A stretch of DNA of 64,000 nt from NCBI RefSeq assembly GCF_007991175.1, contig NZ_BJXV01000004.1:62001-126000 (forward strand). The letters run 5' to 3'. How positions within the stretch are numbered: the stretch's first letter is position 1; each line of letters begins with the position of its first letter. Source of the stretch: Halovibrio variabilis. GTDB lineage: Bacteria; Pseudomonadota; Gammaproteobacteria; Pseudomonadales; Halomonadaceae. Of the stretch, positions 1 to 8,992 are shown one piece after another. The position numbers were made by a program, and so were the translations under genes. The notes beneath the pieces are model-generated. The model ran no database searches, had not been told where the DNA came from, and worked only from the letters and a program-made list of their open reading frames with translations.

Positions 1-282
1 CAGCACCCTTATGGCGATTTTGGGCTAGCCGCAGGGCGCGTTAATCCAACCAGCACTCAGCGCTTAACCTACGCGGGCATCAGCGTAATTCACCCCGCGC
101 TACTGGCCGCTCAGCCATCCGGCGCCTTTGCCTTGGCGCCCTTGCTCCGGAATGCCATTGATAACCACCGGGTCAGCGGTGAATATTACCCAGGGCACTG
201 GGTCGACGTGGGAACACCCGAACGATTGGCCGCCCTAGAAAACCAGCTAAAGCAAAGCCAGCGACAGCAAGCGAAGGGCTAA
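1..282 (+). CDS. murU: MurU-like N-acetylmuramate-1-phosphate uridylyltransferase (C-terminal part)
   Basis: Open frame from base 1 to a TAA at 280-282; the start lies outside the window, leaving 93 residues. The visible part contains [22 protein letters not shown] and [12 protein letters not shown], which match the C-terminal end of MurU/mannose-1-phosphate guanylyltransferase-like nucleotidyltransferases. In pseudomonads MurU converts MurNAc-1-phosphate plus UTP to UDP-MurNAc in the cytoplasmic peptidoglycan recycling bypass. The [10 protein letters not shown] ending is typical of this sugar-nucleotide transferase family. The symbol is by family resemblance; a related hexose-1-phosphate nucleotidyltransferase is the alternative. 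The next gene starts three bases after the stop, so the two are probably co-transcribed. Confidence 0.7.
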   Translation, partial: QHPYGDFGLAAGRVNPTSTQRLTYAGISVIHPALLAAQPSGAFALAPLLRNAIDNHRVSGEYYPGHWVDVGTPERLAALENQLKQSQRQQAKG

Positions 283-285
283 CCT

Positions 286-705
286 ATGCAGCCGCGTTAT
301 TTACGCAAGGCGATCGCTGACACGCCGCGGGTAGCCGTCTATGGCACACTCAAGCAAGGCTTGAATAATGCCCATTGGTTGAAGGGCGCCACGCTGCTGG
401 GGAACGACCGCACGACCGCCCTGACGCTCTACGACATCGGCCCCTACCCCGGCGCCAAATGGCGGCCATCCAAGGGCGTCACCATTGAGGTTTACCGGGT
501 CAATGCTGACCACTTAGCCGCGCTCGACCGCCTGGAGGACTACCGCATTGATGCGCCCACCCAGGGTGAATATGACCGCCAGCGGCTCATCACCTGTTTT
601 GGCCTCGCCTGGGTGTATCTTTACAATCCCAGCGTGCTGGGCAAGCCAGCCATTCGCGAAGGCGGTTGGCCAATACCTTCCACCGATCATCAACATCAAC
701 GTTGA
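286..705 (+). CDS. Gamma-glutamylcyclotransferase-like (AIG2/GGCT family) protein
   Basis: 139 residues. The N-terminal motif VAVYGTLKQGL (about residues 17-27) is the conserved YGTLK glycine loop of the gamma-glutamylcyclotransferase/AIG2-like fold, and DRLEDYRID (about 81-89) carries the acidic stretch that usually supplies the catalytic Glu. Such cytosolic proteins (YtfP type) release 5-oxoproline from gamma-glutamyl amines or act on related adducts; the substrate here cannot be told from sequence. It starts three bases after the MurU-like gene, so translation is probably coupled. The family is well supported; the exact reaction is not. Confidence 0.8.
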   Translation: MQPRYLRKAIADTPRVAVYGTLKQGLNNAHWLKGATLLGNDRTTALTLYDIGPYPGAKWRPSKGVTIEVYRVNADHLAALDRLEDYRIDAPTQGEYDRQRLITCFGLAWVYLYNPSVLGKPAIREGGWPIPSTDHQHQR

Positions 706-776
706 GGAGAGGCGCGCAGGCCAAGAAATGTTATGCTGCGTTATTTATTGATCGTCGCCTAGATTAGGAGAACAGC

Positions 777-1205
777 GTGAAAGCACGGGTGAAATGGACG
801 GAAGGGCGTCAATTTGTGGCGGAATCGGGGAGTGGACACAGCGTGGTGATCGACGGCCCACCCGACCACGGCGGCCGCAACACAGGGCCTCGCCCAATGG
901 AAATGCTGCTGATGGGCATGGGCAGCTGCACTGCTTTTGATATCTTGAACATACTTGATAAAGCGCGGGCCGATGTGACCGACTGCGTTGCTGAGCTAGA
1001 CGCCGAACGCGCCGATGAAGTGCCCGCCGTATTTACCAAGATCCACGTGCATTTTGTGGTGTCTGGGCACGCGCTGAAAGAGAAGCAGGTTGCCCGCGCG
1101 GTTGAACTCTCCGCTGAAAAGTACTGCAGCGCATCGATCATGCTCGTTAACGGCGGCGTTAAGATCACCCATTCCTTTGAGATTATTGAGGAGGCTCGGA
1201 CGTGA
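777..1205 (+). CDS. OsmC family protein (YhfA-like)
   Basis: 142 residues with a GTG start at 777, preceded by TTAGGAGA about six bases upstream. OsmC/Ohr family: the two reactive cysteines expected of the fold are visible at C51 (GSCTAFDI) and C117 (EKYCSASIM). Family members reduce organic hydroperoxides with these thiols in the cytoplasm. The [14 protein letters not shown] stretch is typical of the YhfA subgroup, whose physiological substrate is unknown. Its stop overlaps the GTG start of speD by four bases (GTGA), so translational coupling with polyamine synthesis is likely. Confidence 0.9.
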   Translation: MKARVKWTEGRQFVAESGSGHSVVIDGPPDHGGRNTGPRPMEMLLMGMGSCTAFDILNILDKARADVTDCVAELDAERADEVPAVFTKIHVHFVVSGHALKEKQVARAVELSAEKYCSASIMLVNGGVKITHSFEIIEEART

Positions 1206-1996
1206 CAGACAATCTCCGGCTCCACGGGTTTAACAACCTGACCAGCTCGCTGAGCTTCAACATTTACGATATCTGTTATGCCAAGACCGAAGAGCAGACG
1301 GCGGCTTACATCGATTATATTGATGAGCTCTATAACGCCGAGCGTTTGACGCAGATTCTCAAAGACGTCACCAATATTATCGGCGCCCACGTGCTCAACA
1401 TCGCCCGCCAGGATTACGAGCCTCACGGCGCCAGCGTGACGATCTTGATTGCCGAACATGAGCTTGATGAAACCGCGCCCGAGCAAATTGAGCCGGGTCC
1501 AGGACCGCTGCCCGAGACGGTGGTTGGGCACCTGGATAAAAGCCACGTGACCGTGCACAGCTACCCTGAGTCGCACCCCGACAACGGCATCAGCACCTTC
1601 CGCCTGGATATTGACGTCTCCACCTGTGGACATATCAGTCCGCTAAAAGCGCTGAACTACCTGATCCACAGCTTCGATTCAGACATAGTCACCATGGATT
1701 ACCGGGTGCGCGGCTTTACCCGCGATGTAGACGGTAAAAAACTGTTTATCGATCACGGTATTACCTCCATCCAAGACTACCTTGCTGAAGATACGAAGCA
1801 TGCGTATCAGATGATGGATGTCAACGTGTATCAGGAAAACATGTTCCACACCAAAATGCTGCTCAAAGACTTCGAACTGGATAACTACCTATTCGGCACG
1901 TCGCGTCGCGATATTACCTTTGAAGAAGCCCGGGACATTGAGGGACGCCTGCGTAAAGAGATGCTGGAAATCTTCTACTCCCGCAACCTGGACTAA
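1202..1996 (+). CDS. speD: S-adenosylmethionine decarboxylase proenzyme
   Basis: 264 residues, the length of the E. coli enzyme. SpeD decarboxylates S-adenosylmethionine to supply aminopropyl groups for spermidine. The self-cleavage site that creates the pyruvoyl cofactor is clear: K113-S114 within [12 protein letters not shown], where S114 becomes the pyruvoyl group. Start is GTG at 1202 overlapping the OsmC stop (GTGA). No speE follows; the next genes are on the opposite strand and a strong terminator lies just downstream, so speD ends its operon. Confidence 0.96.
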   Translation: MTDNLRLHGFNNLTSSLSFNIYDICYAKTEEQTAAYIDYIDELYNAERLTQILKDVTNIIGAHVLNIARQDYEPHGASVTILIAEHELDETAPEQIEPGPGPLPETVVGHLDKSHVTVHSYPESHPDNGISTFRLDIDVSTCGHISPLKALNYLIHSFDSDIVTMDYRVRGFTRDVDGKKLFIDHGITSIQDYLAEDTKHAYQMMDVNVYQENMFHTKMLLKDFELDNYLFGTSRRDITFEEARDIEGRLRKEMLEIFYSRNLD

Positions 1997-2016
1997 GCGC
2001 GGCTCTTGGAGCGCCC

Positions 2017-2043
2017 AAAAGCCAGCTAACGCTGGCTTTTTTT
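2017..2043 (+). terminator. Rho-independent terminator of the osmC-speD transcript
   Basis: Stem AAAGCCAGC / GCTGGCTTT with a TAAC loop, followed by a run of T to 2043, 21 bases after the speD stop. It may also serve lpxL, which converges from the other strand, because the left arm is preceded by A residues. Confidence 0.9.
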
Positions 2044-2060
2044 ATCGCTCAAATGCCTCA

Positions 2061-2975
2061 TTAATAGACGCTTGGCTCGCCTTCAGGCCGGGTCTTAAAC
2101 CGCCGGTGCAGCCACAGGTATTGCTCCGGGTGCTTGCGAATCGCCTGCTCAATAAACTGATTGACCTGCGTTGCATCGGCCACCTCATCGCCGCTCGGAA
2201 ATCCCTCCAAGGCGGGCAGGCTTTCGATGGTATAAGTGGCATTGTCGGGGTTGCGATGAAACATCATCGGCACCACCGGCGCACCGGTCATCCGTGCCAG
2301 CTTAGCGGTTAGCCGGATAGTCGCGGCCTGCTGACCAAACAGTGGCGCAAACACGCTCACATCGCGGCCAAAATCCTGGTCCGGCGAGTACCACACCATG
2401 CGGCCTTGTTTGAGCTGGCGCACCGCACCGCGCAGATCAAAACGGTCGATCGCAACACCAAAATTACGCTTTCGGGCACGGGTCATAAAGCGCTCAAACA
2501 AAGGGTTATTATGCGGGCGGTACACCGCGTCAGCAGAGAAAAACAGCGCGTGCAAGGCGCCCCCCATATCGAGCGACGAGAAGTGAACGCCGACAATAAT
2601 CACCCCTTTGCCGCGCGCCTCGGCGCGGGCCATATTTTCTTCGCCGAGATAAGCGACGCGGTGACGCAGGCTTTCGCCATCGCGACACCAGGCCGTGGCG
2701 GTTTCAATTAAACCAATGCCATTGGCAATAAACGTGTCTTTGACCAGTCGCTGCTGCTGCTCGGCCGTTTTTTCGGGAAAACACAGCGCCAGATTGGTTT
2801 GGGTAATCCGCCGTCGCCGCTTGGCAAAGCGCCAGGCGAGTAACCCAAGCCCCTTACCAATGGCCATTTTCAACCGCCAGGGCAGCCAGGCAGCAGCATA
2901 CATAGCGCCAATCCCCAGCCAAGTGGGCCAGTAACGCGGGTGTGCGAAAGAGCGTGGGTAAGATGATTTTGACAT
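2061..2975 (-). CDS. lpxL: Lipid A lauroyl acyltransferase (LpxL/HtrB family)
   Basis: 304 residues, normal for LpxL/LpxM. It transfers a secondary acyl chain from acyl-ACP onto Kdo2-lipid IVA at the inner face of the inner membrane. The catalytic HX4D motif is H131-FSSL-D136. An N-terminal hydrophobic stretch (about residues 19-32) fits the single membrane anchor, and the C-terminal YLWLHRRFKTRP is characteristic. LpxL and LpxM cannot be separated with certainty from sequence alone; LpxL is favoured. It lies 12 bases downstream of alr and is probably transcribed with it. Confidence 0.88.
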   Translation of the reverse strand: MSKSSYPRSFAHPRYWPTWLGIGAMYAAAWLPWRLKMAIGKGLGLLAWRFAKRRRRITQTNLALCFPEKTAEQQQRLVKDTFIANGIGLIETATAWCRDGESLRHRVAYLGEENMARAEARGKGVIIVGVHFSSLDMGGALHALFFSADAVYRPHNNPLFERFMTRARKRNFGVAIDRFDLRGAVRQLKQGRMVWYSPDQDFGRDVSVFAPLFGQQAATIRLTAKLARMTGAPVVPMMFHRNPDNATYTIESLPALEGFPSGDEVADATQVNQFIEQAIRKHPEQYLWLHRRFKTRPEGEPSVY

Positions 2976-2987
2976 GTAAACAACCGT

Positions 2988-4100
2988 TTATGCAGAACGC
3001 CCATGATAACGCCGCGGCGCCCTTGGCAGTACCCCGGTCAGCAGCGTATAGCTAATCGTATCGCAGTAGCGCGCCACTTCATCAATCGGCAGCACTTCGC
3101 CGTTGCGGGCGGTGCCCCAGAGCACAACGTCACTGCCAATCGCGGCATCGGAGACGTCCGTTACATCAACGGTGAGCATGTCCATCGAGACTTTACCGGC
3201 AATGGCGCAGCGCTGGCCATTGACCAGTACCGGCGTGCCATCGACGGCATGGCGGTCGTAGCCATCGCCATAGCCGCAGGCGACCACGGCAATGCGCGAA
3301 CGCTTGGGCGCACGCCAGCGTCCGCTATAGCCAACGGGTTCGCCTGCCGCTAAATCACGCAGGGCAATGATTTCCGAGCGTAGGGTCATTACAGGGCGCA
3401 GCTGCTGAGTAATGGCATTGGGCACTTCCAAGGGATCGCTGCCATAGAGCATCACGCCGGGCCGGTTCCAGTCACCGTGGGCGATCGGCCATGCCAGAGT
3501 GGCCGGCGAGTTGGCTAAACATAGCGGCGCCTTGAGTTCACTGGCGAGTGCTTGGAGCGTTGCCATTTGCTGGTGGAAATAGTCACTGTCGCGGGCATCA
3601 GCGGTCGCGAAGTGGCTCATTAAGTGGAGCCGGGCCACACTCGGCGCGGCGCTAAGCTGACGCCAGATAGCGGCGGTTTCATTTGGCGCAAAGCCCAAGC
3701 GATGCATGCCCGAATCGACCTTTAGCCACACCGGGATAGGCTTCAGTGGGGTAGCTGCTAACAGAACATCGACTTGCCACTGGCTATGGACCGCAATCCA
3801 AAAGCCATGGCGCTCGACCAGCGGCAGCTCATCGGCGCTGAAAATGCCCTCGAGCAGTACGATAGGCTGAGTAATGCCACCCTGACGCAGCGTGAGGGCC
3901 TCTTCGATGCTGGCAACGGCAAAGGCGGGCGCTTGATTTTGCAGCGCCTGGGCACAGGCTAGCGCGCCGTGACCATAGGCGTCAGCTTTAATCACCGCCA
4001 CTGAATGGCTTTGCGGCGCGCAGCGGCACGCCAATTGATAATTATGACGTAGCGCGTCCAAATCAATATCGGCCACAAGGGGGCGCATGGGCTGTCTCAC
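2988..4100 (-). CDS. alr: Alanine racemase
   Basis: 370 residues, normal family length. PLP-dependent racemase that makes D-alanine for peptidoglycan. The PLP lysine is K38 in VIKADAYGHG and the second catalytic base is Y277 in CGYGDGYDRH. The D-Ala supply role fits its place beside an envelope acyltransferase. Whether this is the biosynthetic or the catabolic (dadX) isozyme is uncertain: no dadA is adjacent, which favours alr. Start ATG at 4100 follows a terminator-like hairpin that closes rpoS. Confidence 0.93.
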   Translation of the reverse strand: MRQPMRPLVADIDLDALRHNYQLACRCAPQSHSVAVIKADAYGHGALACAQALQNQAPAFAVASIEEALTLRQGGITQPIVLLEGIFSADELPLVERHGFWIAVHSQWQVDVLLAATPLKPIPVWLKVDSGMHRLGFAPNETAAIWRQLSAAPSVARLHLMSHFATADARDSDYFHQQMATLQALASELKAPLCLANSPATLAWPIAHGDWNRPGVMLYGSDPLEVPNAITQQLRPVMTLRSEIIALRDLAAGEPVGYSGRWRAPKRSRIAVVACGYGDGYDRHAVDGTPVLVNGQRCAIAGKVSMDMLTVDVTDVSDAAIGSDVVLWGTARNGEVLPIDEVARYCDTISYTLLTGVLPRAPRRYHGRSA

Positions 4101-4131
4101 TTACCTAATCGACGCAAAAGTGTTCAGTCAT

Positions 4132-4168
4132 AAAAAACCGGGAAAGCACCTAGTGGTCCTCGCCCGGC
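4132..4168 (-). terminator. Probable terminator after rpoS
   Basis: On the minus strand GCCGGG pairs with CCCGG and is followed directly by TTTTTT. It lies about 65 bases past the rpoS stop and just before alr. The loop is long (about 20 bases), so strength is uncertain. Confidence 0.55.
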
Positions 4169-4192
4169 TTAGAGGGGGTACATAATTGACGC

Positions 4193-4238
4193 TTCGCTTA
4201 TGTCGCGCCTCTATGTCTCACTTATGTCTCGCTTATGT
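4193..4238. repeat. Short degenerate tandem repeat across the rpoS stop codon
   Basis: Four imperfect copies of CTCGCTTATGT on the plus strand end at 4203, 4216, 4227 and 4238, with a period of 11 to 13 bases. The last copy contains the rpoS stop codon, read as ACATAA on the coding strand. Probably slipped-strand duplication at the gene end. Confidence 0.6.
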
Positions 4239-5208
4239 TTCAAACAGGGCTTCCAAGGAGAGCCCCTGCTTTTCCAGCGAGCGGCGCAGCTTCTTAAGCG
4301 CTTCTACCTGGATCTGGCGTACCCGCTCGCGGGTTAAGCCAATTTCAGCGCCCACTTCTTCAAGCGTCGCCGACTCATGGCCACGCAGACCAAACCGGCG
4401 CACCACCACTTCGCGCTGCTTTTCGCTCAGTGCATCCAGCCACAGGTCAACGTGCTCTTTAACATCGCCATCCACAAGACAGGCTTCGGGGCCTTGTACT
4501 TCGTCGTCAGCTAACGTATCGATCAACGGCTTATCGCTCTCGCCCCCCCATCGGGTAATCAACCGACGAGACCCGCTCGTTAAGGCCGAGCATTTTCTTT
4601 ACCACCCCCACCGGTTTATCCAGGTGTTCGGCGATCTCTTCGGCGGTGGCCTCGTGGTCAAACTTTTGGGTTAATTCACGCGCCGCGCGTAGGTAAATAT
4701 TAAGCTCTTTGACGACATGAATAGGCAAACGGATCGTGCGCGTTTGGTTCATAAGCGCCCGCTCGATAGTCTGACGAATCCACCACGTCGCATAGGTCGA
4801 AAACCGGAACCCACGCTCGGGGTCAAACTTTTCCACCGCGCGGATCAAGCCTAAGTTGCCCTCTTCGATCAGGTCCAGCAGCGTCAAGCCCCGATTTAGA
4901 TAGCGACGGGCGATTTTGACGACCAGCCGCAAGTTAGACTCAATCATCCTTGAGCGACCCATCGGGTCGCCTTTACGTGCTAAGCGACCGTAGAAGACCT
5001 CCTCTTCTGGTGTTAATAGTGGCGAAAAACCGATTTCGTTGAGGTAGATTTGCGTTGCATCCAAGCTTTGGGTCGATTGACGATCCTCACGCCCTAGCGC
5101 TTTTTCAAAAGCGTCTGCTTCCACCGTAACGTCATCATCGGTATCTTCAAGCGCCGCCTCCACAGCGTCCAGGTTAACTTCCTGTAGATCTTTCTCCAAC
5201 ATACTCAT
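4233..5208 (-). pseudogene. rpoS: RNA polymerase sigma factor RpoS, frameshifted
   Basis: Stationary-phase/general stress sigma factor, split into two frames. The first 216 codons from ATG 5208 give regions 1.2, 2 and 3 ([33 protein letters not shown]) up to SSVDYPMGG, then read GRER and stop at 4531. The rest of region 3 and region 4 ([14 protein letters not shown] ... [21 protein letters not shown]) continue in another frame to 4233. The join lies in a run of seven G on the coding strand (C at 4543-4549); six G would restore a continuous protein of 324 residues. So there is one extra base in a homopolymer: a real loss-of-function or phase-variable allele, or a sequencing error. Without region 4 the product could not recognise -35 elements. 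It follows nlpD, as is usual. Confidence 0.9.
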
Positions 5209-5374
5209 GGCTTTTACCCCTCGTTTGTCACCTACCCGCCATCGAGAAAATCAAAGCTGGGCGCCAGAGCGCGCAGCGTTATTGTTATATGACTGTTTTT
5301 ATATGACGTTCGAATATATCGATTCGGGCAACCTCTACGTCAAACGCTGATTCCCCACGTTACTAATATGAGCG

Positions 5375-6460
5375 TTAGCGGGAAGGCAGAAAGTCCAAGG
5401 GATCTTGAGGTTGCCCATCGCGGCGTACCTCAAAGTGCAGTCTGACGTTTTCCGCATCGCTATCGCCCATCGTGGCAATGACTTCACCGGCCTCTACCAC
5501 ATCATTTTCACTGACCCGTAAACTGTCGTTATGCGCATACGCACTCAGGAATTGGTCGTTATGTTTGAGAAGGATTAGATTGCCATAGCCCCTTACACCG
5601 CTGCCTGCATAAACCACAATGCCGGGGCCGGCTGCCTTTATAGGTTGCCCCTTTTCACCGGTGATATCAATCCCGGCGGTGATGCTATCGCCCTGTCCAA
5701 ACTCACCCACCACATTGCCAGTCGTCGGCCATTGCCAGTCGATGGTATCAGCTGGGGTATAGGTTCTTGACGAACGATCTTCACTGGCCGCCTGAGAGGC
5801 AGACGCTTCTTCAGGCTGGGGTTGTGGCGCTGGTTCGGGCTGAGGCGCAGGCTGTTGAGCAGGCTCAGCGTCGGGTTCTTGCCGCTCAGACGTCGCGGCT
5901 ACCACTTCAGCCTCAGGTGCTGACTCTGATCCTGACGCTGACGCCGCGTTGCTAGCGGAGGCGTCAGCCACCTGCCCTGACGCGTCGAGCGCTTCTCGTT
6001 CTGCCGTCAGGCGTTTATTGCGCTGAATGGCAGACTCGTCGGGCATCAACCAGTCCAGCTCCTGTTCATCACTGGCCACAGAGGCCGTCTGCGTGCTCAA
6101 ACCAGTGGCGACGGCACCACCACCACCGCCCCCTGAGGTATTACTCACCGCAGGCGGCTGATTGCTTCCCGTGGCAGAGGCGCCTTCGCGCAGGGCAATC
6201 GTTTGCCCAGGGCGAATTTGGTAAGGCGCCTCAATGTTATTAATGGCGGCAAGTTCGCGATAATCCAAATTGTGTTGCCAGGCAATGCCATACAGGGTAT
6301 CGCCAGCTTTGACCGTGTATTGGGGCGTGTTTTCCACCGCCTGGCTCGCGTCGCTTAAATCGCGCACCTGAGGGCCCCCACTCTGCTGATTGGCACAGCC
6401 GATCAGCGCCGATGCCAGCGCCGACATCATCAGTACCTTGTAGATATAACCTTTACACAT
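5375..6460 (-). CDS. nlpD: NlpD-like LysM/LytM lipoprotein, amidase activator
   Basis: 361 residues from the ATG at 6460, chosen because AAAAGGAG precedes it and because the protein then begins with a lipoprotein signal ending in ALIGC. Order: lipobox Cys near residue 22, LysM domain (YTVKAGDTLYGIAW..., about 49-92), a long low-complexity region rich in Ala, Pro, Gln, Glu and Ser (about 100-240), and a C-terminal LytM/peptidase M23 domain (about 245-361). Catalytic residues of active M23 enzymes are absent: AGIDI replaces HxGxD and RLHFEV lacks the first His of HxH. This fits NlpD, which activates AmiC during cell separation rather than cutting peptidoglycan. It lies directly upstream of rpoS, whose promoter is often inside nlpD. 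Confidence 0.92.
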   Translation of the reverse strand: MCKGYIYKVLMMSALASALIGCANQQSGGPQVRDLSDASQAVENTPQYTVKAGDTLYGIAWQHNLDYRELAAINNIEAPYQIRPGQTIALREGASATGSNQPPAVSNTSGGGGGGAVATGLSTQTASVASDEQELDWLMPDESAIQRNKRLTAEREALDASGQVADASASNAASASGSESAPEAEVVAATSERQEPDAEPAQQPAPQPEPAPQPQPEEASASQAASEDRSSRTYTPADTIDWQWPTTGNVVGEFGQGDSITAGIDITGEKGQPIKAAGPGIVVYAGSGVRGYGNLILLKHNDQFLSAYAHNDSLRVSENDVVEAGEVIATMGDSDAENVRLHFEVRRDGQPQDPLDFLPSR

Positions 6461-6467
6461 ATAACCC

Positions 6468-7427
6468 TTACTCCTTTTCAGCGCCCAGCTGGGTATCGAT
6501 TGGCTTGCGGTCTGCACGTCGATTGAGTAACACAACGATCAGTGCACCGACGGCCATTAACGCGACCACGCCTGCCACTTGTGCCGAGGCACCGGTCAAT
6601 ACGGCATAGTCAGCGGGCAGTAAATAACGGTGTTCTAACGGGATCATTTGTCCCGCGGGACCCATCTGGTAGCGTAACAATTCGCGCCATGGCCAGAGAA
6701 CCGGCAGCGAACCGACGATAAAGCCTAGCAACAGCTGCATGGTTGACGTGCGGTGACGCCGTAAAAGCCATGACAGAAGCCGCGAAAACAGCGCTAAACC
6801 AACCATACAGCCGATTCCAAACAGCACCATAATGCCAAGGTCGAGACTGCGTATGGCGCCCATGATGGTGCCGTAGAGGCCCATGGTCAGCAACAAAAAG
6901 CTGCCTGATACCCCCGGCAACAGCATGGCGCTAATGGCGATACAGCCTGCCACCATAACGATGACCGCTTCATTACCCATTAATAACACCAGCGGCATCA
7001 TGCCTGGCAACGCGTGGGCCAACCATAGACCCGCCAATAGCGGCACCAGGTACCACAGTTTCCAGCCGTTACTCGCCTGCCCCACGACTAACGCCGACGC
7101 CGCCACTAAACCAAAAAAGAAGCCGTCGAGCAGCAGCGGGTGCGCCTCCATCAACCAAAGTGCCAAATGCGCAACGCTGAACAGGCTAACCGCCACCCCG
7201 GCCAGTAACGGCACCAGAAAAGCAAGATTCAGATGCCTGCTTAGCGCTCGCCAACCGCCTTGGCGCCATGCGCCAAAAGCACCGGGACCAAATTGCCTGA
7301 TGGTGTGAATCAGCTCTTCGTAGATGCCGCTAATAAAGGCAATGGTGCCCCCCGACACGCCGGGCACTGCGTCGGCGGCGCCCATCCCTGCGCCACGTAA
7401 AAATATCCCCAAGGGTTGCCGCTTCAA
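6468..7427 (-). CDS. DUF368 (PopT-type) undecaprenyl-phosphate transporter
   Basis: 319 residues, strongly hydrophobic with about eight or nine membrane segments. The N-terminus has the DUF368 signature GMGAADAVPGVSGGTIAF, and a second GVSGSFLLL motif lies near residue 174, consistent with the internal repeat of the family. DUF368 proteins have been shown in other bacteria to recycle the lipid carrier undecaprenyl phosphate across the cytoplasmic membrane; the same role is inferred here. Its stop lies seven bases before the nlpD start and the nlpD ribosome-binding site sits in its last codons, so the two are coupled. It overlaps pcm by four bases. Confidence 0.85.
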   Translation of the reverse strand: MKRQPLGIFLRGAGMGAADAVPGVSGGTIAFISGIYEELIHTIRQFGPGAFGAWRQGGWRALSRHLNLAFLVPLLAGVAVSLFSVAHLALWLMEAHPLLLDGFFFGLVAASALVVGQASNGWKLWYLVPLLAGLWLAHALPGMMPLVLLMGNEAVIVMVAGCIAISAMLLPGVSGSFLLLTMGLYGTIMGAIRSLDLGIMVLFGIGCMVGLALFSRLLSWLLRRHRTSTMQLLLGFIVGSLPVLWPWRELLRYQMGPAGQMIPLEHRYLLPADYAVLTGASAQVAGVVALMAVGALIVVLLNRRADRKPIDTQLGAEKE

Positions 7428-8119
7428 TCCACTACTCCTTGTAGCAAAGGTACGAAACGCACCGGCTCAAGCCGACGTTTCTCAAAAGCACTGCCAATGC
7501 GTTTTACTTGAGTAAGCCACTGACTGCCATCGGGTTCTTCCAGCGGGGCAATTAACACCCCGTCGCGGCTCAATTGCTCTAATAGCGCAGTCGGCAAGGT
7601 ATGGGCGCAGGCGGTTAACAAAATGACGTCAAACGGCGCGACTTCGGGCCAGCCATAGCCACCGTCCGCCACCGCCAGGGTGGCCGGGGCGTCTAGCCGA
7701 CGCAAACGTTCCACAGCACGCTCGTGCAGCGCGCTTATCCGCTCAATCGAATAAAGCTGCTCCACCAAACGCGACAGCAACAAGGTCTGATAGCCGGACC
7801 CGGTACCCAGTTCCAATACCCGGCGCGGTCCAGCGCGCACCACTAGCTCTGTCATGCGCGCCACGATCAACGGTTGCGATAAGGTTTGGCCAAAACCAAT
7901 CGGCAAGGCGGTATCTTCGTAGGCGCGGTGGGCCAGCGCTTCGTCAACAAACAGGTGCCGCGGCTCGCTAGCCATCACCTCCAGCACGCGGGCATCGTTG
8001 ATGCCTTGCTGCATTAGGCGCTCGACCATACGATCGCGGGTACGCTGGGAGGTCATGCCGCGACCGCGCAGCTCACCGGGTGAAATATCAGGCAAAAACA
8101 TCCAACCAGTCCTGGACAT
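7424..8119 (-). CDS. pcm: Protein-L-isoaspartate O-methyltransferase
   Basis: 231 residues from ATG 8119, which overlaps surE by 32 bases. An alternative ATG at 8056 gives 210 residues beginning [10 protein letters not shown], close to the family's usual start; neither start has a strong ribosome-binding site. The enzyme methylates isoaspartyl residues in aged proteins using S-adenosylmethionine. Diagnostic motifs are [18 protein letters not shown] (substrate side) and [16 protein letters not shown] (SAM-binding motif I). Between surE and nlpD is its standard position in gammaproteobacteria. Confidence 0.93.
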   Translation of the reverse strand: MSRTGWMFLPDISPGELRGRGMTSQRTRDRMVERLMQQGINDARVLEVMASEPRHLFVDEALAHRAYEDTALPIGFGQTLSQPLIVARMTELVVRAGPRRVLELGTGSGYQTLLLSRLVEQLYSIERISALHERAVERLRRLDAPATLAVADGGYGWPEVAPFDVILLTACAHTLPTALLEQLSRDGVLIAPLEEPDGSQWLTQVKRIGSAFEKRRLEPVRFVPLLQGVVD

Positions 8120-8834
8120 CGTTAAGCGCGGGGTGACGCGTCAGATCCGTTTGTAAGGGCGTAATCGAGATATATCCCGCCTCAACGGCGGCAAAGTCGG
8201 TATCTTCACCGTCATCGGCATTCGCCGCTACCGGGGCGATCCAGTAGCGCGTGCGCCCACGCGGGTCCTGTACTTCCAGCGGCTTTTCTGCCGGGCCGCG
8301 ATAGCCCAGGCGAGTCACCTTAACGCCTTTAATGTCTTCCCAGGGCACGTCGGGCACATTGACATTCAACAACGTGCGCGGCGGTAGTGACAGCTGATCC
8401 GCGGCGCCAATCAAGGTGGCGGCCACCCTGCCGGCCGTCGCAAAATGACGTTCGCCACACAGCGACATGGCGATCGCGGTCATGCCTAAATTGCGCCCTT
8501 CCATGGCCGCCGCCACCGTGCCTGAGTAGAGCACGTCATCGCCTAGATTGCTGCCGTGATTAATCCCGGAGATAACTAAATCAGGCTTTTCGTCCCACAC
8601 CCCATTAACGCCTAAATAAACACAGTCGGCGGGGGTGCCGTCGACGCTGTAAAAGCCGTTATCCAACGGCATCAACGACAGCGGACGGGTCAAGGTCAGC
8701 GAGTTACTAGCGCCGCTACGGTCACGGTCAGGGGCAACCACACGGATGTTCGCGTGGGCCAACAACGCATCGTGCAGCGCACGCAAACCAGGGGCGTGCA
8801 CACCATCATCATTGGAAAGCAGCAATCGCCGCAT
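8088..8834 (-). CDS. surE: 5'/3'-nucleotidase SurE
   Basis: 248 residues. Stationary-phase survival phosphatase acting on nucleoside monophosphates. The N-terminal [13 protein letters not shown] holds the metal-binding D9 and D10, [10 protein letters not shown] the conserved serine, and [17 protein letters not shown] the conserved asparagine loop. Start ATG 8834. It overlaps pcm at its 3' end, the common surE-pcm arrangement. A 158-base gap separates it from truD; no terminator is obvious there. Confidence 0.95.
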   Translation of the reverse strand: MRRLLLSNDDGVHAPGLRALHDALLAHANIRVVAPDRDRSGASNSLTLTRPLSLMPLDNGFYSVDGTPADCVYLGVNGVWDEKPDLVISGINHGSNLGDDVLYSGTVAAAMEGRNLGMTAIAMSLCGERHFATAGRVAATLIGAADQLSLPPRTLLNVNVPDVPWEDIKGVKVTRLGYRGPAEKPLEVQDPRGRTRYWIAPVAANADDGEDTDFAAVEAGYISITPLQTDLTRHPALNDVQDWLDVFA

Positions 8835-8992
8835 AGTGGTCTCCCCGTTTTTAAAGACAAAAGTTCTTGAAGAAAAACGTCATAGGCACAAGCGTCGTAA
8901 GCAAAAAATCATAAGCGCGAAACGCAACGACTTATATCCGTCGCTTTTACCAACTCTCAACGACCTTACCTGTAGGAACGCTGGCGGCTGAA

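Noticed and set aside
809..1633. 274-codon minus-strand frame over osmC and speD
   Set aside because: Antisense shadow: both plus-strand genes carry intact family motifs and the minus frame has none.
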